This document shows, piece by piece, positions 16,312 through 23,869 of a stretch of 24,781 nucleotides of DNA. Location of the stretch: the NCBI GenBank assembly GCA_009746045.1, contig RPFO01001743.1, positions 1 through 24,781 of the forward strand, written 5' to 3'. This stretch comes from Mesostigma viride. Lineage: Eukaryota > Streptophyta > Mesostigmatophyceae > Mesostigmatales > Mesostigmataceae. The notes beneath the pieces were generated by a model. The model made no database searches and had not been told where the DNA came from. It was given only the letters and a program-made list of their open reading frames with translations. Position numbers and translations under genes: made by a program. Every line of letters begins with the position of its first letter. The stretch's first letter is position 1.

Positions 16312-16803
16312 CTATTCGCGCGAGACGTCAGGTGAGGACTGCTCTTCGCCACCGTCCGCGTCGTCCCGAATCTCCCCCTCTTCCAATGGCTCTTGTCGAG
16401 CCCGGCGTCCGGTGTCCGCCTTCTGCTTCTGCCTCCTCAGTCTGGCCACCTCCTCGCCCACCTCCACGTTGCTTATGTACTCCCAGCACTCGTGCGCTCT
16501 CTCCTCGCCCCCATCGCCCTCGAAGTAGGAAGCCAGACGCTGCAGGTAGTCCGCCTTCTTGGGCGCCGTCCTCTTCCTCGCCCTCTTAACCACGAGCCTG
16601 TCCTGCGTCCCCGAGATGTTGCAGGCGTCCACGCCGGCGGAGACCATGCTCTGGATGATGGTCCCCTCCAGATCGGTCCTGCGCTTCCTGAGAGGCAGCA
16701 GCTCCTTGCTGGCCCTTTTCATCGCGTCGTCGATCTCGATGTACTCTGACGTCATGGTCCGCATGTTGCGCCTCCAATCTTCCACCACGAGTGCCGTGTC
16801 CAT
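16312..16803 (-). CDS. NCLDV coiled-coil protein, DUF5760-like
   Basis: A 163-residue protein from ATG 16803. The N-terminal half is a charged coiled coil (DDAMKRASKELLPLRKRRTD, then LEGTIIQSMVSAGVDAC). A short strand-like segment (ISGTQDRLVVKRARKRT) and further charged helices follow, with an acidic disordered end. The order of KR..D.E..I...M followed by a small Ile/Gly segment and basic residues matches a family common in algal and amoebal giant viruses that I recall as DUF5760. Function unknown. The RING/TRAF gene begins 110 bp downstream. Confidence 0.62.
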   Translation of the reverse strand: MDTALVVEDWRRNMRTMTSEYIEIDDAMKRASKELLPLRKRRTDLEGTIIQSMVSAGVDACNISGTQDRLVVKRARKRTAPKKADYLQRLASYFEGDGGEERAHECWEYISNVEVGEEVARLRRQKQKADTGRRARQEPLEEGEIRDDADGGEEQSSPDVSRE

Positions 16804-16876
16804 CGTGCAGGTCGGGGGTCATCCTACTGGACAGCGGCGACCTTTATTTGCCCGCTATAAACGCACCGCCGCGCGG

Positions 16877-17527
16877 TCAGACGCCGAACACGTTGGCCGA
16901 TCCGGGGGCACCCCACACGTTACCGCTCGCAGTGCCCCCCGTCTCTCCCCAGATGCCCATCGAGGAGGCCGGGGCCACGGCGGGGAAGCCGTAGATGCCC
17001 CCTCCGCTCATGTCGACGGCCTGCGTGGGCAGGGTGTAGCGCGGGTCCATAAGCAGAGTGCCGTCCGTGAGCATCTGTCCGAAGGCGCCCCGGGTCGCGA
17101 GCCCTATCGTGCCCCAGTTACTGGTGCCGACGGGCGCGGGGATGTACGGCCGCAGCATCTGGATGTCCTGCACGGGGAAGTCCTTGGCATTGGACGTGAT
17201 GAAGCCGACGCCCACCTTGTGGTCGTCCAGAGTGGCCCCCACGACGTCCGCCGGCTGCGGCAGTCTCTCGGCTCCGAACGCCATCTGCGAGTCGAAGGTG
17301 CTTCCGTAGTCGAGACCCATTCCCCTGGCCTTCGTGTCGATGTTGAACACGTCATAGGCGCTGGACGGGATGATGACCGACTCGGTCCCCAGGGTGTCCG
17401 CCATGGAGGATGTCAGGCTCTGGAACGCCTCGTCTCCGCAGATGGTGTCGTACACTTCCGGCCTGGACGTGACCCCGATGTACTCGTCGCTCCTGTTCAT
17501 TACGGGATTGCAGCGTGAAGACATCAT
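16877..17527 (-). CDS. Hypothetical Gly/Ala-rich protein, possibly virion
   Basis: 217 residues using ATG 17527, with another ATG three bases on. A TTG upstream at 17548 is not a likely start. The sequence has few charged helices and many Gly, Ala, Thr, Pro and aromatic residues (MSGGGIYGFPAVAPASSMG near the end), like beta-rich or structural proteins, and no TM segment. Motifs seen: EVYDTICGDEAFQSL and MLTDGTLLMDPRYTLP. It sits 33 bp after the SET gene on the same strand. Family not recognised. Confidence 0.6.
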   Translation of the reverse strand: MMSSRCNPVMNRSDEYIGVTSRPEVYDTICGDEAFQSLTSSMADTLGTESVIIPSSAYDVFNIDTKARGMGLDYGSTFDSQMAFGAERLPQPADVVGATLDDHKVGVGFITSNAKDFPVQDIQMLRPYIPAPVGTSNWGTIGLATRGAFGQMLTDGTLLMDPRYTLPTQAVDMSGGGIYGFPAVAPASSMGIWGETGGTASGNVWGAPGSANVFGV

Positions 17528-17560
17528 GGTGGCTTGTTTGGAATACAATACCCAGAGAAA

Positions 17561-18838
17561 TTAAAATGCCTGTTTCTCTCGCCACCGTTTGTACTCGTCA
17601 AACGCGTCCTTCAGCTCCTTGATGTCTCCTTTGTCGAAACCGTCCACTAGCGTGGCCGCGCGTACGTTTCGCATGTCCACTTCATCCAGCAGCAGCACGC
17701 CGGGGGGCACACACGCGCGCCTGGACCGATCGGCGCACGGTTCGCGCGTCCGTATGCGCTTGTTGGAGGCCACGATCTGTTGGAGCGCTTCCACCAGGAT
17801 CAACAACGCGTCTCCCCTTTCCTTAGTCATGAAAATGTCGAGCCTGTCTTGCGCACCGGGAAGTCCTTTAGCTGCTTGCTGAAACAGGCTCATCCGCTTG
17901 CCATATCCCTTGTCGTTCTTCAGCGATGGGAAGGTACCGTCCTTCCTCACTTTGCTGCCGTCGTACGTCCACCTGATCTCCTCTCGCGGGTAGATGGGGT
18001 TGAGCACTCTGAGCCCGGGTTTGCCGCGTGGGAAGGTCGCGTTCGGCAGGACCTGCCTCCCCGTGTCGGGATCGATAGCCCCGCGCGGATCGTTTGTCAT
18101 GTGAACGTAGGTCCACGGGAATATCACGCCGACGCCGCGGGGGTCGTAGGTCTCTCCGTCCTTGGTGCCAGACGTGGCGGCGCCGTGACCGCCGTCCACA
18201 AGCCGCGGCACCGGTCGCGAGCCCCCCATACCGTCGTTGTATCGGTGACTCAGCAGCTTGTCGTCGTCGCCGATCACCGTGAGGACCGCGTGACGCAGAT
18301 TGGTGAGCGGGTACCTCTCCGGGTGCTTGTCGCTGTGATCGCCCAGGATGCGTCCCGTGTACAACCCGATCGTCTTGCCGGCCGGCAAGAACTGGTCCGC
18401 GTACACCCCCAGCGCCTTTATGCTCATACCCCGCAGCATCCTGCTCTTGGCCACCAGGAGCCAGTCCACGAACTCCTTCATGCTGTCGAACCTGACCTGC
18501 ACCTTGAGCCCGCCAGGTATCTTTATGTATCGCACGTCCACGATTTCCGCGTCGAACGGCGTCCACCGGTAGTTTACGGGGATGTGGTGGTTGGCTTCCA
18601 TGGCCGCGAATTCTATCATGGACTGGTCCGCCTCCGCCCTCGTGGTGTTGGGATGGCTCGGCCCCGTGGATCGGTTGGTAAGCGAAAGCCCCGCGCGCTT
18701 GCGTTTCCTTTTCACCGGCGCGTGGGTTTCTGTTAACACCTCGGCGGGTCGTCCAGGGATGGAATCGATGGGATCGCCCGGCCCGTCGTAGTTAATTATT
18801 TCGTCCTCCACGGCCTTTCTAAAGGCGTCGTCTGCCAT
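17561..18838 (-). CDS. SET-domain protein (putative lysine methyltransferase)
   Basis: 425 residues using ATG 18838; a GTG at 18868 is the only longer alternative. The N-terminal 75 residues are disordered, with a basic KRKRKR patch that could be a nuclear signal. The SET core begins at about residue 140 (KALGVYADQFLPAGKTIGLY and TGRIL), the standard SET opening of G-x-G/A-V-x-A plus Y-x-G. It continues with YVHMTNDP (244-251) in the place of the canonical N-H-S/D motif, and closes with NPIYPREEIRWTYDG (280-294). The Asn is retained (Asn249), but His is replaced. C-terminal helices follow (about 380-425). SET enzymes methylate lysines in histones or other proteins using S-adenosylmethionine. 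With a histone-fold gene 2.9 kb away, a chromatin role is plausible but inferred. Confidence 0.75.
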   Translation of the reverse strand: MADDAFRKAVEDEIINYDGPGDPIDSIPGRPAEVLTETHAPVKRKRKRAGLSLTNRSTGPSHPNTTRAEADQSMIEFAAMEANHHIPVNYRWTPFDAEIVDVRYIKIPGGLKVQVRFDSMKEFVDWLLVAKSRMLRGMSIKALGVYADQFLPAGKTIGLYTGRILGDHSDKHPERYPLTNLRHAVLTVIGDDDKLLSHRYNDGMGGSRPVPRLVDGGHGAATSGTKDGETYDPRGVGVIFPWTYVHMTNDPRGAIDPDTGRQVLPNATFPRGKPGLRVLNPIYPREEIRWTYDGSKVRKDGTFPSLKNDKGYGKRMSLFQQAAKGLPGAQDRLDIFMTKERGDALLILVEALQQIVASNKRIRTREPCADRSRRACVPPGVLLLDEVDMRNVRAATLVDGFDKGDIKELKDAFDEYKRWREKQAF

Positions 18839-18891
18839 CTGCGCCGGAGTCAAATACCCCCCGGCCACGTGTACCGGGGACGGGGCTCCTG

Positions 18892-19916
18892 CTATGGGTG
18901 CAGGGGGGGCACAGGAGCAGGGGGCGCAGGGGGCACAGGGGGCACAGGAGGCACTGACGGCGGAGGAGGCGCAGGAGGCACTGACGGCGCAGGAGGCGCA
19001 GGGGGCACACGCGCAGGGGGCACAGGAGGCGCAGGGGGCACAGGAGGCACTGACGGCGCAGGAGGCGTAGGGGGCACACGCGCAGGTGGCACAGGAGGCA
19101 CTGACGGCGCAGGGGGCACAGGAGGCACTGACGGCGCAGGGGGCACAGGAGGCACTGACGGCGCAGGAGGCACTTCCCCGCCCACCCCCCGCGAATGGAT
19201 TCCTCCAGCCGATCCACCGCCTTCTCCAGTGGCGTGGTCCGCGTTTTTTTCAACTCCGCACCTTCGTCGCGCGTCGTGTCGGTTGCGCCTGGGTCGGGAA
19301 CGGGTGCGCGTTTGGTCCACGACTCCGGTATCAGCGTCTCGTAGTGTCTGTTATTGTGGAAAATGTAGACGGGCTCGTTCTCAGACCTCCACGGTCTGTT
19401 GTCCTTCTGCGCCTGCTCGACGTCCTGCTTCGAGCCCCCGTACATGAACACGTGCAAAACCCTGTATCTCCCCGGTGTAACGCCACTCGCGGCGAGGACG
19501 TGGATATCCGTTTTCGTGTGATATGCGACCATGGCCATCATTCTATCCGTCGCCTCTACATTGGGTTTTAACTCATTTCGCATATCATTCAGGATCTTAG
19601 CGGTTTCTGCATCATAGTTTTTCAAGCGGAAATGCGAGTTAATGTCTTTGATACCCAGCTTTTCCCTGTTCTTCACGTACTCTTCCAGTTTCTCCCCTAT
19701 TTCCTTTTTCAGGTCCGCAGTTTTACTCTCCAGCGTAGCCTGATCCACCCTCTTGCCTTCTTTGAAAGCCTTGCCGACAAAGAACGAGTACCAAAAGCAA
19801 TTGCCGTCCCCCTTGACCCCGCGTTTGAACGCGATATTGTCCTTGTTCATATTGGGGTCGTCAAACTCAAAACGCACGTCCACTCCGCGGAAATCATTTG
19901 ATGGGAGTTCCTCCAT
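18892..19916 (-). CDS. OTU-like cysteine protease with proline-rich tandem-repeat tail (frame change)
   Basis: The OTU family cleaves ubiquitin chains. From ATG 19916 the catalytic core has KGDGNCFWYSFF with Asp37 and nucleophile Cys40, and FHNNRHYETL with general-base His191, so the triad looks intact. A helix EKAVDRLEESIRGG ends the domain. Downstream, the same frame gives an unlikely Cys/Leu/Arg repeat running to 18819 into the SET gene. The frame one base earlier gives regular PPAPSVPPV repeats of nine residues (27-bp DNA period) and stops at 18892, before the SET ATG at 18838. The switch fits the G6 run near 19187-19192 of the coding strand. I prefer the Pro-rich tail. The OTU start overlaps the upstream stop (TAATG), and the two ORFs may be one gene. 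Confidence 0.75.
18905..19170. repeat. 27-bp and related GC-rich tandem repeats in the OTU tail
   Basis: On + the unit is GGAGGCACTGACGGCGCAGG followed by GGGCACA, clearest at about 19090-19170, with shorter variants down to 18905. It encodes PPAPSVPPV on the - strand. Expansion and contraction are likely between copies or isolates. Confidence 0.85.
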
Positions 19917-20890
19917 TAGAGACGGGAGGTAACCGGCAATCGGGTCAGGCGTGTAGGATTTCTCCGTCTTAACGATGGGCAACTCGACAGCTTTGTCCGC
20001 GGTCGGCGCTTCTTCAGGCGGGGGGAGGAGGGGGGAGAGCGGTCCGCCACCTCCGAGGCGGCTTCGGCTAACATTTTGAGCATCGAATCGTCTACCATAG
20101 AGGCCTGTTCACCGCCTTCCGTGGTCTGCGGCGGCGTGGGCGCTGCGTGAGGCGCTCCAGAAGCGGGGACGGATCGCTCCAGAGGCGGGGACTCGGGTTG
20201 GGCAAGCCCTTGGAGCCTATCGAGCGAATCCTGTATCGGCAGTTCTACCATCGAGGCTCGGGTCAATCGGCTCTCCATACCAACTCTGTGTTCTCGCGGC
20301 ACCCGTTGGATGGCCTCGTGTGCCTGGTCGACCAGGTCGTCTAGCGCACTCATATTGCCGCCCCCCTCCTCGACAACGAAGTTATCCACCTCTTGGAGCA
20401 ATGCAAGCGCGCGCTGTACGAGTGCGTCCACATGCATAGGAGCAGAGGGCGTGGCGGTACTGTTGGCGGGCAGAGCATCAGCGGCAAAGGATGCCGTGTC
20501 CGCACCTTCAGGAAAGGTGACAGGCTGCGGGTAAAAGCTAAACGTTTTCTCCATCGCCTCACGCTTTTGCTTATCTTGCACGGAATCCGCGCGGTTGGAG
20601 TGCACCCACGCGGGGTCTAGGGGGGTCACGAGCCCCCAATAACGCGCCTGTCGCTTCCTAACACACTGCCCAAACGACCCGTATTTCGCACCCGGTCTCC
20701 CCTTTACTCCGCAAAAGGCCTCCGCGTCAACGACATCCTGATTCACGACCCTGTCACCGAGGCCGTCGGGGTACACGCTCAGCGGTTGTTTGATACCAAA
20801 CAGACGGATCTGGGATTTGCATTGGGTGGCGCTCCCTCTCACTCTGTTGTACGGCACGTCACCTGAACCGCAAAAGTACTTGGGAGGCAT
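19916..20890 (-). CDS. Protein with two QC-type motifs, possibly fused to the OTU protein
   Basis: A 324-residue frame from ATG 20890. The N-terminal 110 residues contain two copies of a short motif, RGSATQCKSQIRLFGI (about 18-33) and YGSFGQCVRKRQARYWGL (about 70-87). Similar G.(T/S)..QC....Q.R..G motifs occur in algal giant virus proteins, some linked to virions. A polar linker and an acidic helix (DALVQRALALLQEV) follow. Past the C6 run near 20015-20030 the frame ends in an implausible basic tail. The next frame there reads PPPEEAPTADKAVELPIVKT and runs directly into the OTU domain. One extra C would make a single protein with a QC-motif domain, a linker, OTU and a Pro-rich tail. Confidence 0.6.
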   Translation of the reverse strand: MPPKYFCGSGDVPYNRVRGSATQCKSQIRLFGIKQPLSVYPDGLGDRVVNQDVVDAEAFCGVKGRPGAKYGSFGQCVRKRQARYWGLVTPLDPAWVHSNRADSVQDKQKREAMEKTFSFYPQPVTFPEGADTASFAADALPANSTATPSAPMHVDALVQRALALLQEVDNFVVEEGGGNMSALDDLVDQAHEAIQRVPREHRVGMESRLTRASMVELPIQDSLDRLQGLAQPESPPLERSVPASGAPHAAPTPPQTTEGGEQASMVDDSMLKMLAEAASEVADRSPPSSPRLKKRRPRTKLSSCPSLRRRNPTRLTRLPVTSRL

Positions 20891-20973
20891 GACATTTCAC
20901 AAGGGGTGCAGACATAATTTATTACAAATAATAATGCCTTAACAGATCGCGGGTGGTCACCGGCTCGTGCATG

Positions 20974-21309
20974 CTAGCGTTTGAGCCGCACCAATCTCGT
21001 GATGTCACGTAAGAACACTTCGTTCCTCTTTTCTTCTGGCAAGCGCTTGGCGCGCTTTACAATGGCATTCACCATAATGTTCCAAAAATGGACGCCCCCG
21101 CCGTGTCGGTTGAGACTGCTCTCTGCTCTGACTACGATATCCACTATTTCACGCACAGAATCAGGGTGCAAGACGGACGGCGCATTCATTAGCACGTTGC
21201 GAATGTCACATTTCAGCGCATCCACTATCTCGGATTGCTCCCGTGTCTCTAACTGATCTCTCGCGTGTTTGTTCTGGAACATGTACAAGCCGGGCAGGAT
21301 GTCGTCCAT
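20974..21309 (-). CDS. Hypothetical helical protein
   Basis: 111 residues from ATG 21309, all predicted-helix type with many charged residues (ARDQLETREQSEIVDALKCD, VHFWNIMVNAIVKRAKRL, EVFLRDITRLVRLKR). No Cys motif or TM segment. It lies 30 bp from the stop of the coiled-coil gene upstream, on the same strand, so they may be co-expressed. Family not recognised. Confidence 0.62.
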   Translation of the reverse strand: MDDILPGLYMFQNKHARDQLETREQSEIVDALKCDIRNVLMNAPSVLHPDSVREIVDIVVRAESSLNRHGGGVHFWNIMVNAIVKRAKRLPEEKRNEVFLRDITRLVRLKR

Positions 21310-21339
21310 ACCGTACTACTATACCGGCTGACATAAATA

Positions 21340-22311
21340 TCACAGTTGGGACATGAGGGCGTGTACCGCGCTGACCACCTTGGCGTCCACGTCCGGTTCC
21401 ACGCGTCCCATCCGGTCACGGACCGGGCAGAAGGGCAGGTTGAGGCGGTTTACCACCAGGTCGCACACCTCCCATTCGAAGTGGCGCAGGTAATACACGG
21501 GCATCGCGTACACCGGGTGCGACTGGTAGAGCCTGCGCAACACGCTGATGACGTGGTGGCGAAAGTCCATGTCGCAGGGGAGGGCGGCCATCCGGATCTT
21601 GTGCAAGTTGAAGTCCAGCTTCAGGATGTCGGTGTGCATGTCGTGCAGGACCGCCAATGAGGCGTTGGCATCCGACAGCTCCTTCGTCTTGATCCTCCCC
21701 CTCTCCTCCATATCGAGCAGCTCGCCCTCCTTCTCCGCCATGGCCTTGGAGTGCGCGGCGTGGCTGTCTGCCCTGTACTTCTCAAGTTGGTCCCTTCCGC
21801 GCGACACGCTGGCGACGGCGTCGTCGAGACGCTTGCACAGTTCGTGCAGGGAGGATATCGAATCGTCAAGAGCCTCCGTCTCCGCCCTGCGCTTCTCGCG
21901 AGCCGGTCTCTCGTCATCAAGCACGCCCGCGACGGCGGCTAGGAGGTGCAGGGTGGAGTGTTGAAACAGGTGGGCATGGCCCCATTCGTTATCTTCAAAC
22001 ATAGCTTCCAGCTCTCCCAACTCCTTTGTGAGCTTGTGGGCGAGGCATATCTCGACAGCGACCAGGGGGTGGAAATACACCTTCCCGGAGGTGTTTATCC
22101 TCGCCGAATGCGTGTAGCCCTTGCTCCTCAGCCTGGCATTCACCTGCTGCAACACCGAGCCGTACCGAAGAAAAGTGCACATGCTCTTGTTGTTGCCACC
22201 AAAATACTTGTTCATCCTGCGAGACTCTATATAGGACTCCCTGGCATCCATGTTTTTTGGGGGCATGGTAGGGATGCAGATGGGGTTGGTGGTGCAAATT
22301 TCGTTGGCCAT
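21340..22311 (-). CDS. Coiled-coil protein with possible KilA-N/BRO-like N-terminal region
   Basis: 324 residues using ATG 22311; the frame is open 330 bp further upstream but without a convincing ATG. The N-terminal part has RRMNKYFGGNNKSMCTFLRY and GKVYFHPLVAVEIC (about 75-88), similar in order to KilA-N or BRO modules, where a His-Pro near A..I. follows a basic DNA-binding segment. The middle (about 150-240) is a long coiled coil (ELCKRLDDAVASVSRGRDQL, EKEGELLDMEERGRIKTKEL). The C-terminal part is globular (AMPVYYLRHFEWEVCDLVVN). The KilA-N suggestion is weak. Upstream lies the AGATCT-rich and palindromic non-coding region. Confidence 0.62.
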   Translation of the reverse strand: MANEICTTNPICIPTMPPKNMDARESYIESRRMNKYFGGNNKSMCTFLRYGSVLQQVNARLRSKGYTHSARINTSGKVYFHPLVAVEICLAHKLTKELGELEAMFEDNEWGHAHLFQHSTLHLLAAVAGVLDDERPAREKRRAETEALDDSISSLHELCKRLDDAVASVSRGRDQLEKYRADSHAAHSKAMAEKEGELLDMEERGRIKTKELSDANASLAVLHDMHTDILKLDFNLHKIRMAALPCDMDFRHHVISVLRRLYQSHPVYAMPVYYLRHFEWEVCDLVVNRLNLPFCPVRDRMGRVEPDVDAKVVSAVHALMSQL

Positions 22312-22459
22312 GTCTGCACGGGGGTCGAGAGAGACGGAATGATGGTGGGTAAAAACGGAGGGATGGAGAGGAGTGAGTGACAATTTCCCACGTTGGTCCC
22401 TTTCTTTAGACCCGAATTTTGTGTAGAAGTTTCCCACTGTCTGACACATTTTCGGCGAT

Positions 22460-22548
22460 GACGAGGCAGATCTGGCGACCTGGAGATCTTGTGACGAGGC
22501 AGATCTGGTGACAAGGCAGATCCCTCCTGCGTCAGAAATCAAACATCG
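22460..22548. repeat. AGATCT-rich island upstream of the palindrome
   Basis: AGATCT at 22468, 22484 and 22501, plus AGATCC, in a loosely repeated GACGAGGCAGATCTGG context. AGATCTGGTGACAAGGC at 22501-22517 is exactly repeated at 103-119, within the adenosyltransferase coding region. Two further AGATCT (22550, 22568) lie inside the palindrome arm. The stretch 22312-22459 shows nothing else but a pyrimidine-rich leader. Confidence 0.8.
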
Positions 22549-23345
22549 CAGATCTGAACATATACTCAGATCTCGGACGAATGGGAACGCACGAAAAAAT
22601 TCAGGGTGCGTAATTTTCCTCGTAACCGACGGTCCGTACAATCTCTGACTTTTTTCTGACGTTCAGGCGTTTTTTTTGGACAATCTTGGACAAAATAACC
22701 GAAGAATGGGTACGGCTGTGGACTTTTTATGACGACATCTCTTGTGTGGACCAATCTCGACACGTTTTCCGTCCGCTCAAGCCATTTCACCCGACAAAGA
22801 ATGCCCACCCTCGGAAATTATTTTTTTCCCAAGCCAACCATCGGAGTATGCCAGCATACGTATCCTACCGTGCGATATGCTCACTGTACAGCAGTGATAG
22901 TATGCTTATATTATATTAGAGTAATATACAATAAAGACTTATACCATAAATTATGAGTATAGCACACTTACACTGGTCATATTATAGTAATTATACGTGT
23001 CACCGTACAGTATACAACGAATATTCGTACGACAGATATGGTATACAGCGTACATCGAGGCCTGGGAAAAAAATAATTTCCGAGGGTGGGCATTCTTTGT
23101 CGGGTGAAATGGCTTGAGCGGACGGAAAACGTGTCGAGATTGGTCCACACAAGAGATGTCGTCATAAAAAGTCCACAGCCGTACCCATTCTTCGGTTATT
23201 TTGTCCAAGATTGTCCAAAAAAAACGCCTGAACGTCAGAAAAAAGTCAGAGATTGTACGGACCGTCGGTTACGAGGAAAATTACGCATCCTGAATTTTTT
23301 CGTGCGTTCCCATTCGTCCGAGATCTGAGTACATGTTCAGATCTG
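22549..23345. repeat. 797-bp near-perfect palindrome (287-bp arms, 223-bp AT-rich loop)
   Basis: Left arm 22549-22835 and right arm 23059-23345 are inverted copies with about three mismatches seen by eye. Both arms end outside with CAGATCTG and contain a second AGATCT. The loop 22836-23058 is AT-rich and full of small hairpins, such as GTATGC-CA-GCATAC (22846-22859) and CGAATATTCG (23018-23027). The arms contain A and T runs (T8 and A7). Both strands have open frames of up to 80 codons across the arms, but they mirror each other and look like a by-product. Candidates: a foldback or MITE-like element, joined terminal inverted repeats of the linear viral genome, or a replication origin. No clear flanking target duplication found. 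Confidence 0.93.
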
Positions 23346-23479
23346 ACATTTCTGCATTCAGGTCCCGAGCGCAGCGCCAGCCGCCGGACGACTCCAAAAG
23401 TTGTAAATTTCGTGAAGGAACACATCAAGAGAGGGATTTCCTGGGACTGGCCCTCCATAACCACAGCTGGAAAATAATA

Positions 23480-23865
23480 ATCCAATCTCGAGGCTGGCAA
23501 ACGCGTATTTCGGACGCTTGTATTATTTCAAAGGTTTGAGGATTCGTTTTTCCAGCGACTGTCCACAGCTCGAAATAGTAATCCAATCTCGAGGCTGGCA
23601 AACGCGTATTTCGGACGCTTGTATTATTTCAAAGGTTTGAGGATTCGTTTTTCCAGCGACTGTCCACAGCTCGAAATAGTAATCCAATCTCGAGGCTGGC
23701 AAACGCGTATTTCGGACGCTTGTATTATTTCAAAGGTTTGAGGATTCGTTTTTCCAGCGACTGTCCACAGCTCGAAATAGTAATCCAATCTCGAGGCTGG
23801 CAAACGCGTATTTCGGACGCTTGTATTATTTCAAAGGTTTGAGGATTCGTTTTCCAGCGACTGTA
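23480..23865. repeat. 101-bp tandem repeat, about 3.9 copies
   Basis: ATCCAATCTCGAGGCTGGC recurs at 23480, 23581, 23682 and 23783, exactly 101 bp apart, with near-identical copies. The last copy has one T fewer in its T run and ends at about 23865. Each unit contains CTCGAG and TTTCAAAGG. It lies just before the ATG of the spliced gene at 23870, so the array forms its 5' flank. The 134 bp between the palindrome and the array (23346-23479) hold no recognisable feature. Confidence 0.93.
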
Positions 23866-23869
23866 CGAA

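Noticed and set aside
16201-16335. A 44-codon + strand frame from ATG (MASAESAPQDEMYLIPYWGG start)
   Set aside because: Its sequence looks protein-like, but its ATG is the reverse of the RING/TRAF start codon (CCATGG), it lies over that gene's promoter, and it runs into the 3' end of the DUF5760-like gene. No family support.
16559-17518. Long + strand frame across two - strand genes
   Set aside because: Spans the intergenic gap and two genes with better composition; Arg/Gly/His-rich shadow.
17780-18736. Long + strand frame opposite the SET gene
   Set aside because: Shadow frame. The SET motifs on the - strand settle the coding strand.
22566-23328. 80-codon frames in both palindrome arms (- at 22566-22808, + at 23086-23328), and DKITEEW-containing frames on the opposite strands
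   Set aside because: They exist in duplicate only because the arms are inverted copies, both strands are open, and no motif is recognisable. Coding status cannot be shown.
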